A stretch of DNA of 64,000 bases from JAEUJM01 sp044221555 (lineage in GTDB: Bacteria > Actinomycetota > Acidimicrobiia > Acidimicrobiales > DATDAH01). A program made the translations under genes and the position numbers. Positions 26,517 to 34,690 of the stretch are shown here, one piece after another (position 1 is the first letter of the stretch; every line of letters begins with the position of its first letter). The notes under the pieces are model-generated. The model saw nothing but the letters and a program-made list of their open reading frames with translations. It did no database searches and was not told the DNA's origin. The stretch is from the NCBI GenBank assembly GCA_044221555.1, contig JBGAOY010000009.1, positions 1-64,000 on the forward strand. The letters run 5' to 3'.

Positions 26517-27116
26517 TCAGGCGGCGGTGCCGCCGCCGGCGGCCCGGCGGGCGGCGAGCTCCTCCCGGCTGGGGAGGTTGCGGGCGGCGGCCTTCGGGGC
26601 GAGGAGGCGGTAGATGGTGAAGAACACGATGCAGATGGCGCCGAAGAGGGCGGCCCAGCGCAGCGCCGGGGTGGACGAGTCGGTGCCGGCCGTGAGCAGG
26701 TGGATGGTGGCCGCGGCCGCCACCACATAGCTCGTGAGGTGGATCGAGTGCCACACGTTCTTCGGGATCCGCTTCATCAGCAACGACGTGCCCTCGACCA
26801 GCAGCAGGAACCAGAAGGCGACGATGCCCCAGGTGACCGCCCCCGGCTTGTAGGCCGTGGATGCCATCGGCACGAACAGCTCGGCCCAACCGAAGTGCAG
26901 GAAGTTGTCGCCGACCAGCGACACCAGATGGACGCCCACGAACATCACGGTGAGGGCGCCCAGCCACCGGTGCAGGTCGAGCAGCCACGGGGCCCGGGGC
27001 TTGGGGCCGAGTGCCCGGGTGGACAGGGCCAGGCCCCAGAGCACCGAGGCGATGGCGAGGAACCACGCCACGATGCCCGTCGAGCGGGCCATGTACCACC
27101 AGAAGTGGGTGTTCAT
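26517..27116 (-). CDS. Ferric-reductase-like transmembrane protein
   Basis: A 199-residue membrane protein with six helices and histidines suited to bind heme b (LDLHRWLGALTVMFVGVHLVSL, VWHSIHLTSYVVAAAATIHLL). This is the ferric-reductase-like transmembrane domain (MsrQ/YedZ-like group), which passes electrons across the membrane. The two small membrane proteins encoded just upstream on the same strand may belong to the same unit. An FMN-binding partner is not seen nearby; an ApbE flavin transferase lies at 48455. The cytoplasmic C-terminal tail ends in a Gly/Ala-rich stretch. Confidence 0.8.
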   Translation of the reverse strand: MNTHFWWYMARSTGIVAWFLAIASVLWGLALSTRALGPKPRAPWLLDLHRWLGALTVMFVGVHLVSLVGDNFLHFGWAELFVPMASTAYKPGAVTWGIVAFWFLLLVEGTSLLMKRIPKNVWHSIHLTSYVVAAAATIHLLTAGTDSSTPALRWAALFGAICIVFFTIYRLLAPKAAARNLPSREELAARRAAGGGTAA

Positions 27117-27135
27117 CAGGGTCCCTCCGCCGGGA

Positions 27136-27417
27136 TCAGCTACCGCTCGAGCTCGTCACCGGCGCCGGTGCGACCGACGGCGACGGCACGGGTGCCGGCG
27201 TGGGGGTGACGGACCGAGAGTCGTTCGGGGCGCTCTGGCCGGTGACGGTGGCCTGCCCCGGGGGCGTGGCGGCCACGTTGCCGCCGTGGGGCAGGGCCAT
27301 CCCCGCCACCATGGTGAGCGCCGTGGTGCCGGCCAGGCCGGCGGCGATGATGCGGGCGCGGGCCGCCGCGTGAGGCCGCTTGCGACGGGGGCCAGCGGGG
27401 CGCGGCGCCTCAGTCAT
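27136..27417 (-). CDS. Small membrane protein with Ser/Pro-rich tail
   Basis: A 93-residue protein: basic N-terminus (PRPAGPRRKRPHAAARAR), one hydrophobic helix at about residues 23-45, and an outside tail rich in Thr, Ser and Pro. Layout resembles the 155-residue protein at 54946. I do not recognise a family. The start codon lies within the last codons of the preceding gene (8-nt overlap, ATGACTGA), and it is followed after 19 nt by the ferric-reductase-like gene, so these are co-transcribed. Confidence 0.65.
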   Translation of the reverse strand: MTEAPRPAGPRRKRPHAAARARIIAAGLAGTTALTMVAGMALPHGGNVAATPPGQATVTGQSAPNDSRSVTPTPAPVPSPSVAPAPVTSSSGS

Positions 27418-27676
27418 CGGACTCACCATAGCTCTGGACCGGGGCGGGCGACTCGTCGCCGTGGCCCTCGGACTCGTGCTCGTCGTCCGAGGTGCGGACG
27501 GTGCGGGGGGCGGTCCGGGTGGAGGCGGCGGGCGCGACCTGCGCCACGGCAGGGGCCGGCGCAGCCGACGGCGCGGCCGAGGCGATGAAGCCGAAGTTGA
27601 GGGCGATGGCGGCGACGGCCGCAGCGATGACGCCGGTGAGGCTCACCGAGAGAGCGAGGGCTTTGGGGCGATCCAT
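27410..27676 (-). CDS. Small single-pass membrane protein
   Basis: An 88-residue protein starting MDRPKALALSVSLTGVIAAA with one transmembrane helix or uncleaved signal at about residues 7-33, then an Ala/Pro-rich outside tail ending in His/Glu/Asp-rich residues (DDEHESEGHGDESP), which could bind metal ions. AAAGGACC precedes the ATG at 27676. It is the first gene of the operon leading to the ferric-reductase-like protein. No family recognised. Confidence 0.65.
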   Translation of the reverse strand: MDRPKALALSVSLTGVIAAAVAAIALNFGFIASAAPSAAPAPAVAQVAPAASTRTAPRTVRTSDDEHESEGHGDESPAPVQSYGESDD

Positions 27677-27875
27677 GAGGGGTCCTTTCCGGACGGGGGA
27701 TCTGATGGAGTCACCATACGAATCAGCCCCCCAGCAACTCGTCAGGCCAACCCCAAGGGAAGGCAAACTCTCGAGGCGCCCGCGGGGAGCCCATCGCAGG
27801 GTCGGACGACGCTCCGGCACCGTCTGGTTCCCCTGGTCCCGCACGAGGCCGGCGCGACGCCGGTCGCGACGTGGT

Positions 27876-28082
27876 TCAGCCGGCGATCAGGCTGCCGACG
27901 GCCCAGAGCGCGGCCACGCCGCCGACCACGGCCATCACCACGCTGCGTCCCACGGGCGCCCGCTCGAGCTCACCGTCCTTGGGGGCATCCGGTGGGCGCA
28001 CCAGCGCCAGCACGTTGCCGACGCACAGCGCGCCACCGATGGCCAGCACCAACCACGCCAGGAGGTCTTCACCCAGGAACAC
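27876..28082 (-). CDS. Small two-helix membrane protein
   Basis: A 68-residue protein (GTG start) with helices at about residues 7-29 and 47-66 separated by a polar loop (PPDAPKDGELERAP). Its start overlaps the end of the EamA permease gene by 14 nt, so the two are translationally coupled. Family unknown; the two-helix form and coupling suggest it may accompany the permease. Confidence 0.6.
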   Translation of the reverse strand: MFLGEDLLAWLVLAIGGALCVGNVLALVRPPDAPKDGELERAPVGRSVVMAVVGGVAALWAVGSLIAG

Positions 28083-28989
28083 CGGCAGCCTCCGGAGATG
28101 CGACGGGCGGACGGTCGGGCGCGAACAGCACCATCATCCCGGCCGCGACGATGAGGGCACCACCGGCCACGGTACCCACGGTGAGCGCCTCGTCCAGCAG
28201 CCACCAGCCGAACAGCACGCCCGCCGCCGGCTCGAGGTAGGCGAGCACGCCGGCCTCGGTCGCCGGCACCCGGGCCAGGCAGGAGTAGTAGAGGGCCAGC
28301 AGCACACCGGTCTCGACCACTCCGAGCACGAGCAACAGCCCCCAGTCGGACGGATCGGGCCGCGGCGCCCCGCTGAGCGCGGTGAACGGCATCAGCACGA
28401 CGGCGGCCACCGCCATCTCCACGAGAGCGACCCGGACGCCACCGTGCCCCTCGGCCAGTGGTTTCAACAACAGGACGAGCGCGGCGTACGACACCGCGGC
28501 CAGGAAGGCCAGCACCAGCCCGGCGGTGGTGGTGCCGCTGCCACCCGGCCCTCCGACCACGAGGGCGGAGCCACCGAGGCCCAGGGCCAGCCCGACGGCG
28601 GTTCGCCGCGTGACCCGCTCGCCGAGGGTGACCGGCGCGGCCACCGCCACGAACACGGGGGCGAGGAACGTGATCAACAGCACCGTGCCGATCGGCGCTC
28701 GCTTGAATGCCTCGAAGAAGCACACCCAGTGGGCCGCCACCAGCACCCCGCCGATCGCCCCTCGGGTGAGGGCCCGACGGTCCAGGGGGCGACCGGGCAA
28801 CCAGCGGCGGCCCACCGCCAGGATCAACGCGAGGGTGGGCACGGCGATCGCGGTGCGGGCCTGCACGATGGCCACCGCGGGCAGGTCGACCTCCTTCACG
28901 ATCACCCCCACGGTGCCCCACGCCGCCGAGATGCCCGCGATCCCCAGGCCCGCGGCCCGGGAGTTGGCAGGAGCGACGGCCTCAGTCAC
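28069..28989 (-). CDS. EamA-family (DMT) permease
   Basis: A 306-residue membrane protein with ten predicted helices in two EamA repeats: AGISAAWGTVGVIVKEVDLPAVAIVQARTA in the first and the YYSCLARVPATEAGVLAYLEPAAGVLFGW signature in the second. Such transporters export metabolites or amino acids; substrate unknown. GTG 28989 is chosen since it gives the normal family length; an opening to 29199 adds 70 residues unlike the family. The 244-bp gap upstream contains several hairpins and may be a regulatory leader. Confidence 0.87.
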   Translation of the reverse strand: MTEAVAPANSRAAGLGIAGISAAWGTVGVIVKEVDLPAVAIVQARTAIAVPTLALILAVGRRWLPGRPLDRRALTRGAIGGVLVAAHWVCFFEAFKRAPIGTVLLITFLAPVFVAVAAPVTLGERVTRRTAVGLALGLGGSALVVGGPGGSGTTTAGLVLAFLAAVSYAALVLLLKPLAEGHGGVRVALVEMAVAAVVLMPFTALSGAPRPDPSDWGLLLVLGVVETGVLLALYYSCLARVPATEAGVLAYLEPAAGVLFGWWLLDEALTVGTVAGGALIVAAGMMVLFAPDRPPVASPEAAGVPG

Positions 28990-29233
28990 CGCGAACCGGA
29001 TGGAAGCGCCGCTCCGACGAAGGAGGAGCCAGTGTGATGCCAAACGGGACAGGGACGGAGACCGCTGAGTGCCAGCACCCTGGGAAAGCGCTGGTGGCGA
29101 TGCAATTGGAGAGAGTGCGATCCCCGCCCCGTGTCCGTTGGTACCGGCGGGGGCGAAGTCCACCGGCACTGACATGATTCGGCGCTTCCCGGGGGCCACT
29201 GAAGAAAAACCTCACGGAAAGTGGCGAAAACTG
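28990..29233 (-). other. Structured 244-nt leader upstream of EamA permease
   Basis: This gap holds no supported gene. On the minus strand it can form at least four hairpins: GCCACT/AGTGGC (29193-29225), CGCCCC/GGGGCG (about 29125-29155), CCAGC/GCTGG (29072-29094) and GCTCC/GGAGC (about 29010-29030). It is notably less GC-rich than its surroundings in one part (29200-29235). It may be a 5' regulatory leader; it matches no riboswitch class that I can confirm. Confidence 0.4.
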
Positions 29234-29977
29234 TCATCCTCCGTCTCGATCGGGGCCGCGCGCCTGGCTCGAATCGCCGTCGGCGGGCGGCTGGAGGTCG
29301 GCGCCACGCACGTCGGCGCTCACCGAGGTGGCCTCGGTGACGTCGGTGGCCTCGTCGCGCGCCACCCGCAGGTACGTGATGGCACCCGTGTCGGGGTCGA
29401 AGCAGAACCGGGCCGCGGTGCCGTAGGGCGGGGCGGGGAGGGGCCGCACCTGGGTGAGGTCGAAGCAGTCTCCGTCGGCGGCGACGGTGTAGAGGGGCGC
29501 GGGCCCCTCGACGTAGCCCCGCAGCAGGGCCACCTCGCCGCGCACGACCGATCGGTACGAGTGGCGAGTGGGCCCCGAGTCGCACCGGTAGACGCCGGCG
29601 GCGGTGCGGCACAGCACCACGCGGTCGCCGAGACGGGCGGTGATCGAGCCGAAGGTGCGTTCGAGGCGATCCGGGGGACGCTGCGCGACCGAGGTCTCCC
29701 CGGTGAACCCGCCGCCGGCGGCGACGGTGCGGCGGAACGTCGAGTGCGCCACGTAGGTGCCCAAACGGCTGCGCCGCCAGGCGGCCACGAAGTCGGCCGC
29801 GGCCGTCGCCGCCTCGTCGCCGGCATCGTCGGGGCCCTGGTCGCCCGTGGTCGCGGTGGTGGCCGTCACGCCTGCCTCAGGGGCGCGATCGAGCGCACCG
29901 GTGGCCACCAGGAGGCCGGCGGCGACCGCGCCGGCGAGCACCCCTGCGATCACCCAGACCGCGAGCCGAACACGCAC
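29234..29977 (-). CDS. Exported/membrane-anchored protein of unknown function
   Basis: A 247-residue protein (GTG start) with one N-terminal hydrophobic helix (residues 5-27), a Thr-rich linker, and a folded domain of about 170 residues with four cysteines (VVLCRTA, YRCDSG, GDCFDL, RFCFDP). It contains TAAADFVAAWRRSRLGTY, the type of opening seen in NTF2-like or LppX-type outer domains, but I cannot assign a family. It ends in a Gln/Asp/Arg tail. Probably on the outer face of the membrane. Confidence 0.65.
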   Translation of the reverse strand: MRVRLAVWVIAGVLAGAVAAGLLVATGALDRAPEAGVTATTATTGDQGPDDAGDEAATAAADFVAAWRRSRLGTYVAHSTFRRTVAAGGGFTGETSVAQRPPDRLERTFGSITARLGDRVVLCRTAAGVYRCDSGPTRHSYRSVVRGEVALLRGYVEGPAPLYTVAADGDCFDLTQVRPLPAPPYGTAARFCFDPDTGAITYLRVARDEATDVTEATSVSADVRGADLQPPADGDSSQARGPDRDGG

Positions 29978-30015
29978 CCTCCCATTGTCGCCCGTCGAGG
30001 CGCGAAGCTGTGGCC

Positions 30016-30576
30016 ATGGCGTTCCACCACGTGGCCGTGGCCACCACCGACCTCCCCGCCACCCACCGCTTCTACACCGAGGCCATGGGGTTCACCCTCG
30101 TGAAGGCGGTGGTGGCGCCCACGCCCGAGGGGGCCGGGGGCTGGGCCAAGCACGTCTTCTACGACACGGGGGGCACGAACGGCGCCGGTGGCCTGTTGGC
30201 CTTCTGGGAGCTCAACGGCCCCGAGGCGCCCGTGTTCGACCCGGCGCTGTCCACCAGTCACGGCTTGCCGGTGTGGGCCAACCACCTGGCGTTCTTCGCC
30301 CGCGACCGTGACGAACTCGACGCCCGGATGCGGCGCTGGCTCGACCACGGCCACGACGTGGCCGAGATCGACCACGGGTTCTGCGTGTCGGTGTACACCA
30401 CCGACCCCAACGGCACGATGGTGGAGTGGTGCGCCGACACCCGTCCGCTCGACGCCGGCGATCGGGCCGAGGCCGAGGCCCTGCTGGCCGACCCGAGCCC
30501 GCGCCTCGAGTCGCCGCCCGAGCCGGTGTTCCACCTCGCGGCCGACCACGTCGGCGAGCCCGCCACCGTCACCTGA
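30016..30576 (+). CDS. Glyoxalase/VOC-superfamily protein
   Basis: A 186-residue protein with two beta-alpha-beta-beta-beta repeats of the vicinal oxygen chelate fold: FHHVAVATTDLPATHRFYTEAMGF at the start and NHLAFFARDRDELDAR in the second half, with SVYTTDPNGTMVEW at the end. Metal ligands likely are the His in FHHVA, the His in NHLAF and the Glu in MVEW. VOC proteins include glyoxalases, dioxygenases and resistance proteins; the reaction is unknown. ATG 30016 is chosen; GTG at 30010 is an option. Confidence 0.85.
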   Translation: MAFHHVAVATTDLPATHRFYTEAMGFTLVKAVVAPTPEGAGGWAKHVFYDTGGTNGAGGLLAFWELNGPEAPVFDPALSTSHGLPVWANHLAFFARDRDELDARMRRWLDHGHDVAEIDHGFCVSVYTTDPNGTMVEWCADTRPLDAGDRAEAEALLADPSPRLESPPEPVFHLAADHVGEPATVT

Positions 30577-30741
30577 CGCAGACCTGACGGGCATCTCCTG
30601 GGTCCCTGACGGATCTCCCGCGCGGCGGACGCGGCGATCTGCTACCAAATTGGCTGGACGCTCGCAGAGGAGCGTCTCCCCGATCCGGTCCTCGCCGTTC
30701 CAGACCTGGCTCACGACCGAACCCGAGAAAGGCGGACGCCC

Positions 30742-31296
30742 GTGCTCCTCGCGTCGCTCCAGGAGACCGACGCCCTCTACCGGGTGCTGGTCCTGCTCCA
30801 CGTCCTCGCCGTGATCGTCGGCTTCGGCTCGACCTTCGTCTACCCGCTGCTCGGCAACGAGGCCAAGAAGCACCCCGGCCTCGAGGCCAAGGGCATCAGC
30901 AACGCCAACCAGGTCGCCGGCCAGCGCCTCACCGAGCCCGCTATCTACGCCGCCGGCGCCCTGGGCGTGGCCCTCGTGCTGGTCGGTCCGTTCGAGTGGG
31001 AGGACCCGTGGGTGGGCCTCAGCCTGGCGATCTACGTGGCTGCCCTGTTCTTCTCGATCTTCGTGCACCAGCCCAACCTCCGGCGGATGGACGCCCTGGT
31101 GAACGAACTGGCGGCAATGGGCCCGCCCCCCGGCGGGGCCCCGTCCGGTGGGCCGCCCTCCGGCGGTCCGCCGCCCCAGGTGGTCGAGATGGGACAGCGC
31201 GGCAAGGCCGCCGCCCGCAACGGAGGCATCCTCCATCTCGCCTTCGCAGTGATCCTCGTCCTCATGGTCTGGGGCACCCGCGGCGGCTTCACCTGA
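30742..31296 (+). CDS. Four-helix membrane protein (DUF2269-like)
   Basis: A 184-residue membrane protein beginning with two polar-flanked helices (LYRVLVLLHVLAVIVGFGSTFVYP), two more at about 73-90 and 98-115, then a Gly/Pro-rich loop with PPSGGPPSGGPP repeats and a final helix. The LHVLAVIVGFG opening is that of DUF2269, a family of unknown role. GTG 30742 follows AGAAAGGCGG. The 165-bp leader holds two CTGACGG direct repeats and the GACGCTC/GAGCGTC hairpin. Confidence 0.7.
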   Translation: MLLASLQETDALYRVLVLLHVLAVIVGFGSTFVYPLLGNEAKKHPGLEAKGISNANQVAGQRLTEPAIYAAGALGVALVLVGPFEWEDPWVGLSLAIYVAALFFSIFVHQPNLRRMDALVNELAAMGPPPGGAPSGGPPSGGPPPQVVEMGQRGKAAARNGGILHLAFAVILVLMVWGTRGGFT

Positions 31297-31341
31297 GCAG
31301 CCCCGCTCGCACCCTTCTCTGGCCCGCCGGGGTCATGTTCG

Positions 31342-31379
31342 TTGGACCACTCACCGCGCATGGCGAGGTCAACCGTCCA
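31342..31379. repeat. Palindromic repeat, family 2 copy A
   Basis: A 38-nt near-palindrome (TGGAC...GTCCA ends, CGCC..GGCG-type centre). Its reverse complement matches copy C (32503-32540) at 33 of 38 positions. It lies between the convergent DUF2269-like and AbiEi/DUF559-like genes, 24 bp from the end of the latter, and may act as terminator. Confidence 0.75.
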
Positions 31380-31402
31380 GACAGCGCTGCGGTCGGCGGC
31401 CG

Positions 31403-32335
31403 TCACGCCGCCCCGAGGGCCCGGCGGCGGAGGTCGAGGGTGGCGTGGATGTTCATGGCCAGCTTGGCGTGACGGCGGCGGATCCCGGTCCGCGAGGTGC
31501 GGATGACCCGCCAGCCGGCGGCGGTGAACGCTGCATCGCGCTCGAGATCGTCCTCCCAGTTCAGGTAGTTGCCGCCGTGGTGCTCGTAGCCGTCGACCTC
31601 GACGTTGACCAGCTCGGGCCCGTAGGAGAAGTCCATCCGCCACCACCGCCCATCGAGGAACACCCAGTCCTGGAACGTGGGCGTGGGCAGCCCGTAGCGC
31701 CGGCAGGATCTGGCCATCTCGGGTTCGAGCAGGCTCTCGGCGTCCTGGTCGCCGAGGGCACGGTGGTCGAGGACGTGGCCGAGCACGCCCACCCCCCGGT
31801 GCCCCCGGCCGGCCAGCTTCTCCCGGTAGGCAATGGCGCCGGCGACGGTGATGAGCTTGCGGGAGGTGAACGAGTCGAGGGCCAGCTCGACCTGCTCGGC
31901 AGGGGCGACGGCGCCGAGGTCGACCAGCGTGCGCAGCGGGTTGGTGACCGGGATGCCGTAGCGGCGGGACACGTCGCACGGGTCGAGCGTCGTCGTGCGG
32001 TGGACCACGACGCCGGACGGGCGGGGGTGGCGCTCGGCGCCCACCAGGACCTCGAGCGGCGGTGTCGGCCCGAGGTCGGCGCCCCAGACCGAGGTGGCGG
32101 CGCGATGCGAGGCCGGGCCGCGGGTCGACAGGCAGGCGGCGAGGATGCGCTGGTGCGACGTGATGGGGGCGCCGGCGATCCGGTACACGCCGCCGTACAC
32201 GACGGTCAGTCGCCCGATGTGGACCGCTCGGTCGATCTGGCTGGTGGTCCACCCGTGGTGGCGCAGTTGGCCGCGGGTCACCAGCCCCTGCTGGACGATG
32301 CCGTAGTGGGCGAGGGTCTTCTCCTGAGGGCTCAT
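31403..32335 (-). CDS. AbiEi-type winged-helix plus DUF559-type nuclease-like protein
   Basis: A 310-residue protein. Residues ~5-60 (GIVQQGLVTRGQLRHHGWTTSQIDRAV, then LTVVYGGVYRIAG) match the N-terminal helix-turn-helix domain of AbiEi antitoxins (type IV system antitoxin domain). The C-terminus (~200-300) resembles DUF559, a very-short-patch-repair-like endonuclease fold: MDFSYGPELVNVEVDGYEHH, ERDAAFTAAGWRVIRTS. Such proteins are widespread in actinobacteria as solitary genes; no AbiEii toxin is nearby. It could be a nuclease with DNA-binding domain. ATG 32335 chosen; TTG at 32365 possible. Flanked by repeats A, B, C. Confidence 0.85.
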   Translation of the reverse strand: MSPQEKTLAHYGIVQQGLVTRGQLRHHGWTTSQIDRAVHIGRLTVVYGGVYRIAGAPITSHQRILAACLSTRGPASHRAATSVWGADLGPTPPLEVLVGAERHPRPSGVVVHRTTTLDPCDVSRRYGIPVTNPLRTLVDLGAVAPAEQVELALDSFTSRKLITVAGAIAYREKLAGRGHRGVGVLGHVLDHRALGDQDAESLLEPEMARSCRRYGLPTPTFQDWVFLDGRWWRMDFSYGPELVNVEVDGYEHHGGNYLNWEDDLERDAAFTAAGWRVIRTSRTGIRRRHAKLAMNIHATLDLRRRALGAA

Positions 32336-32399
32336 GGCGACGAGTACATCAGCATGGTCTGACAAATACTGTGACAGCAGGAGAAGGTCTATCGTTTAC

Positions 32400-32436
32400 T
32401 GGACTGCTGACTGCGCCGGGCGACGTCAGCAGTCCA
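32400..32436. repeat. Palindromic repeat, family 2 copy B
   Basis: TGGACTGCTGAC and GTCAGCAGTCCA form perfect 12-bp arms around a 13-nt centre. It aligns with copy C at 27 of 37 positions. It is located 65 bp upstream of the start of the AbiEi/DUF559 gene, so it could also be an operator for that gene. Confidence 0.75.
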
Positions 32437-32502
32437 GAGAACGGCGCCGGCTGCTGCGGAGGCGCTCGGTGCGTCGGTGACCGGACGGCAGGATCGGGTT
32501 CA

Positions 32503-32540
32503 TGGACCGCTGACCTCGCCAGGCGCGGTGAAGGGTCCAA
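32503..32540. repeat. Palindromic repeat, family 2 copy C
   Basis: A 38-nt near-palindrome, TGGACC at one end and GGTCCA at the other, 33/38 identical to the reverse complement of copy A. It lies between the AbiEi/DUF559 gene and the end of the CASTOR-like gene, 80 bp from the latter stop. Confidence 0.75.
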
Positions 32541-32619
32541 TGAGACGCATCGCGCGCTCTTCGCCCCGCCCGACATCGTGGGAGGGGGCGAACCGGCGGA
32601 TTCTCCTGGACGGCGCCGG

Positions 32620-34563
32620 TCAGACGGGCCCGATGAGCACCACGCTGTCCTCGTCGGCCAGGGCCACCTGGGCGCTCTTGCGCGGGTTCACCACCACCTC
32701 GTTCGTGGCCGCCACCCGGTAGCCGAGCGCCACCTCGCCCCGGTCGGCGGCCACCGCGACCACATCGGCGAAGGCCACCGCACCGGCGGGGGCGTAGGTG
32801 CGGGCCGGTCGCATCTGCACCGCCGAGCCCTCCGAGTCGAACAGGTCGGTGAACACGGCGTGCAACTCGGCCCGCTCGGCCAGCTGGGCCATCATCAGGC
32901 TGGCCAGGGCGTCGCTGACCACGAAGTCGTCGGCCCCGGTGACCACCGCCAGGTCGACGTCGCGCGCGTCGAGCAGCTCGGTGACGATGCGAGGACGCCG
33001 GTTCACGCCGCGGAGCGCCCGGTTCAACAACAGCAGCGTGAGCAGCGTCTTGGCGTCGGCCTCCGCCGGCGTCCCGGCATCCCGGTACCCCAGGATGATC
33101 ACGCTGCCGTACGGCCGCGCCGCCGCCACCTCGTCGTACTCGGCGGTGCGACCGTCGATGTGGCGCAGGTGCACCTCCAGGTTCACCAGCGGGGGGATCG
33201 GCAGGTCGAGCGACGCCAGCGTGGCCTCGTGCACCAACACGTCGGCGACCGATCCCGGGGCCACGAACTGGTCGAGCTGGTGCAGCACGAGCGGTGCGAG
33301 GTCGTTCCAGCCCACCAGCAACAGGTGCTCGGGCGACGACGGTGCCGCGGCCTCGGCCGGAGGTGCGACGGCGGCGTTGTCCACGAAGCCGCTGAAGACC
33401 ACGGTGTCGTCGTCCTCGGACACCGCGATCACCGAGTCGCCCTCGACGAACACCGAGTCCATCGGCGGGTTGACCGCCACCGTGCCGTCGGCGGAGTAGC
33501 GGCCGATCACCGTCGACGTCTCGTAGGCCAGCAGCGCCTCACGGAAGGTGTGGCCCACCAGCTCGGGCGCGGGCTGGAAGTAGATCTCGTCGCCGTCGAA
33601 GTCGAGCAGCTCCTGGAAGACGTAGCTCAGGCCGCTCTGCCGGCAGGCCTGCGCGGTGACCCGGGCGACCACGTCGGCGGCCCGGACCGGCAGCACCCGG
33701 CCGTCGCCGGCCGAGAAGAGCGCCTCGGCGGTGCCGGGGTCGGACATCTCCACCACCACCGCGGCCTGCTCGAGCGCGGGGTCGCGGCTCATCACCGCCA
33801 GCACCGCCTTGACCGCCTCGGCGTCACCCGCCGGGCTGTCCTCGGCCAGCACGACGATGGAACGGGCCGCGCCCACGTTGACCATGGCCAGGTCGTTCAG
33901 GCTCGAGGGGTCGCCGGTGCGGCACACGATGCGGGTGTGACCGGGGTCGCCGGCCCGGTCGCGCAGCTCGTCCTCCATGACCGTCTTGTCCACCGGCGCC
34001 AGCACCACGATGCAGCTCCCGGGCTGGTTCTCGTTGGCCACCACCAGCTCGGACACGATGGTGAAGATCCGCGGTGACCAGCCCAGGATGAGGCTGTGGC
34101 CCGACTCGACCACGAAGCTGCGGCCCTTGCGCAGGTTCTCGATCTTCTGGTCGAGGGCCACGGCGATGATGCCGATCAGGGCGCTGGCGAGGAAGATGCC
34201 CGCCAGGGTGACGAGCAGGCTGAGCACGCGCAGGGCCCAGCCGTTGTCGCCCGACATGGTGCCGGGGTCGATGACCCGCAGCATGGCCTGCCACATGCCC
34301 TCGCCGTAGGCACGGGACTCGCCGAAACGGAGGCGGAACAGCGCCAGGCCCGTGGCGGCCAGGATGACGATGAGCGCGGTGGCGGCGACCAGGGCCAGGA
34401 TCACCATCGAGGTGCCCCGCGAGAACAGCAGATCGACGTGGTAGCGGAACTTGTCGCCGAAGGTGATCTCGCGGTCCACCATGTCGTTGCGGCTGCCGGT
34501 GGGTGTCGACACCTCGTCGCTGTGTCGAGGTCCGCGCCTCGCCCGCCCGAGCTTCTGTGCCAT
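32620..34563 (-). CDS. CASTOR/POLLUX-like ion channel with RCK-type domains
   Basis: A 647-residue membrane protein. After a polar N-terminus come helices at about residues 50-80 and 105-130 with a short re-entrant region between (GESRAYGEGMWQAMLRVIDPGTM), then paired Rossmann-like regulatory domains (HSLILGWSPRIFTIVSELVVANE, and EHLLLVGWNDLAPLVLHQL in the second). This matches bacterial relatives of plant CASTOR/POLLUX/DMI1 cation channels. The plant proteins conduct K+ or Ca2+; the bacterial role is unclear. GGAGAC precedes ATG 34563. The reading frame extends 700 codons further upstream but that part is antisense to real genes. Confidence 0.88.
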   Translation of the reverse strand: MAQKLGRARRGPRHSDEVSTPTGSRNDMVDREITFGDKFRYHVDLLFSRGTSMVILALVAATALIVILAATGLALFRLRFGESRAYGEGMWQAMLRVIDPGTMSGDNGWALRVLSLLVTLAGIFLASALIGIIAVALDQKIENLRKGRSFVVESGHSLILGWSPRIFTIVSELVVANENQPGSCIVVLAPVDKTVMEDELRDRAGDPGHTRIVCRTGDPSSLNDLAMVNVGAARSIVVLAEDSPAGDAEAVKAVLAVMSRDPALEQAAVVVEMSDPGTAEALFSAGDGRVLPVRAADVVARVTAQACRQSGLSYVFQELLDFDGDEIYFQPAPELVGHTFREALLAYETSTVIGRYSADGTVAVNPPMDSVFVEGDSVIAVSEDDDTVVFSGFVDNAAVAPPAEAAAPSSPEHLLLVGWNDLAPLVLHQLDQFVAPGSVADVLVHEATLASLDLPIPPLVNLEVHLRHIDGRTAEYDEVAAARPYGSVIILGYRDAGTPAEADAKTLLTLLLLNRALRGVNRRPRIVTELLDARDVDLAVVTGADDFVVSDALASLMMAQLAERAELHAVFTDLFDSEGSAVQMRPARTYAPAGAVAFADVVAVAADRGEVALGYRVAATNEVVVNPRKSAQVALADEDSVVLIGPV

Positions 34564-34690
34564 GTGCAGTCTCCGTTGCCTGAAAGTGAGCGCAGCGTAG
34601 TTGTGCGCACCCGCCAGGCCCGGCGCCACCGCGATCACGGGCCGGGCGCTCGACAGGACCGGCGCGCACCCAGCGGGCACAATGGGGGAC

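Noticed and set aside
29060..29110. tRNA-like fold near CCAGC/GCTGG hairpin
   Set aside because: No T-loop GTTCGAA-type motif and no acceptor-stem pairing could be placed; treated as part of a structured leader.
29150..29240. Cobalamin or c-di-AMP riboswitch
   Set aside because: Isolated matches such as GCCACTG or CCGAATC occur, but the conserved core elements do not line up, so no class is claimed.
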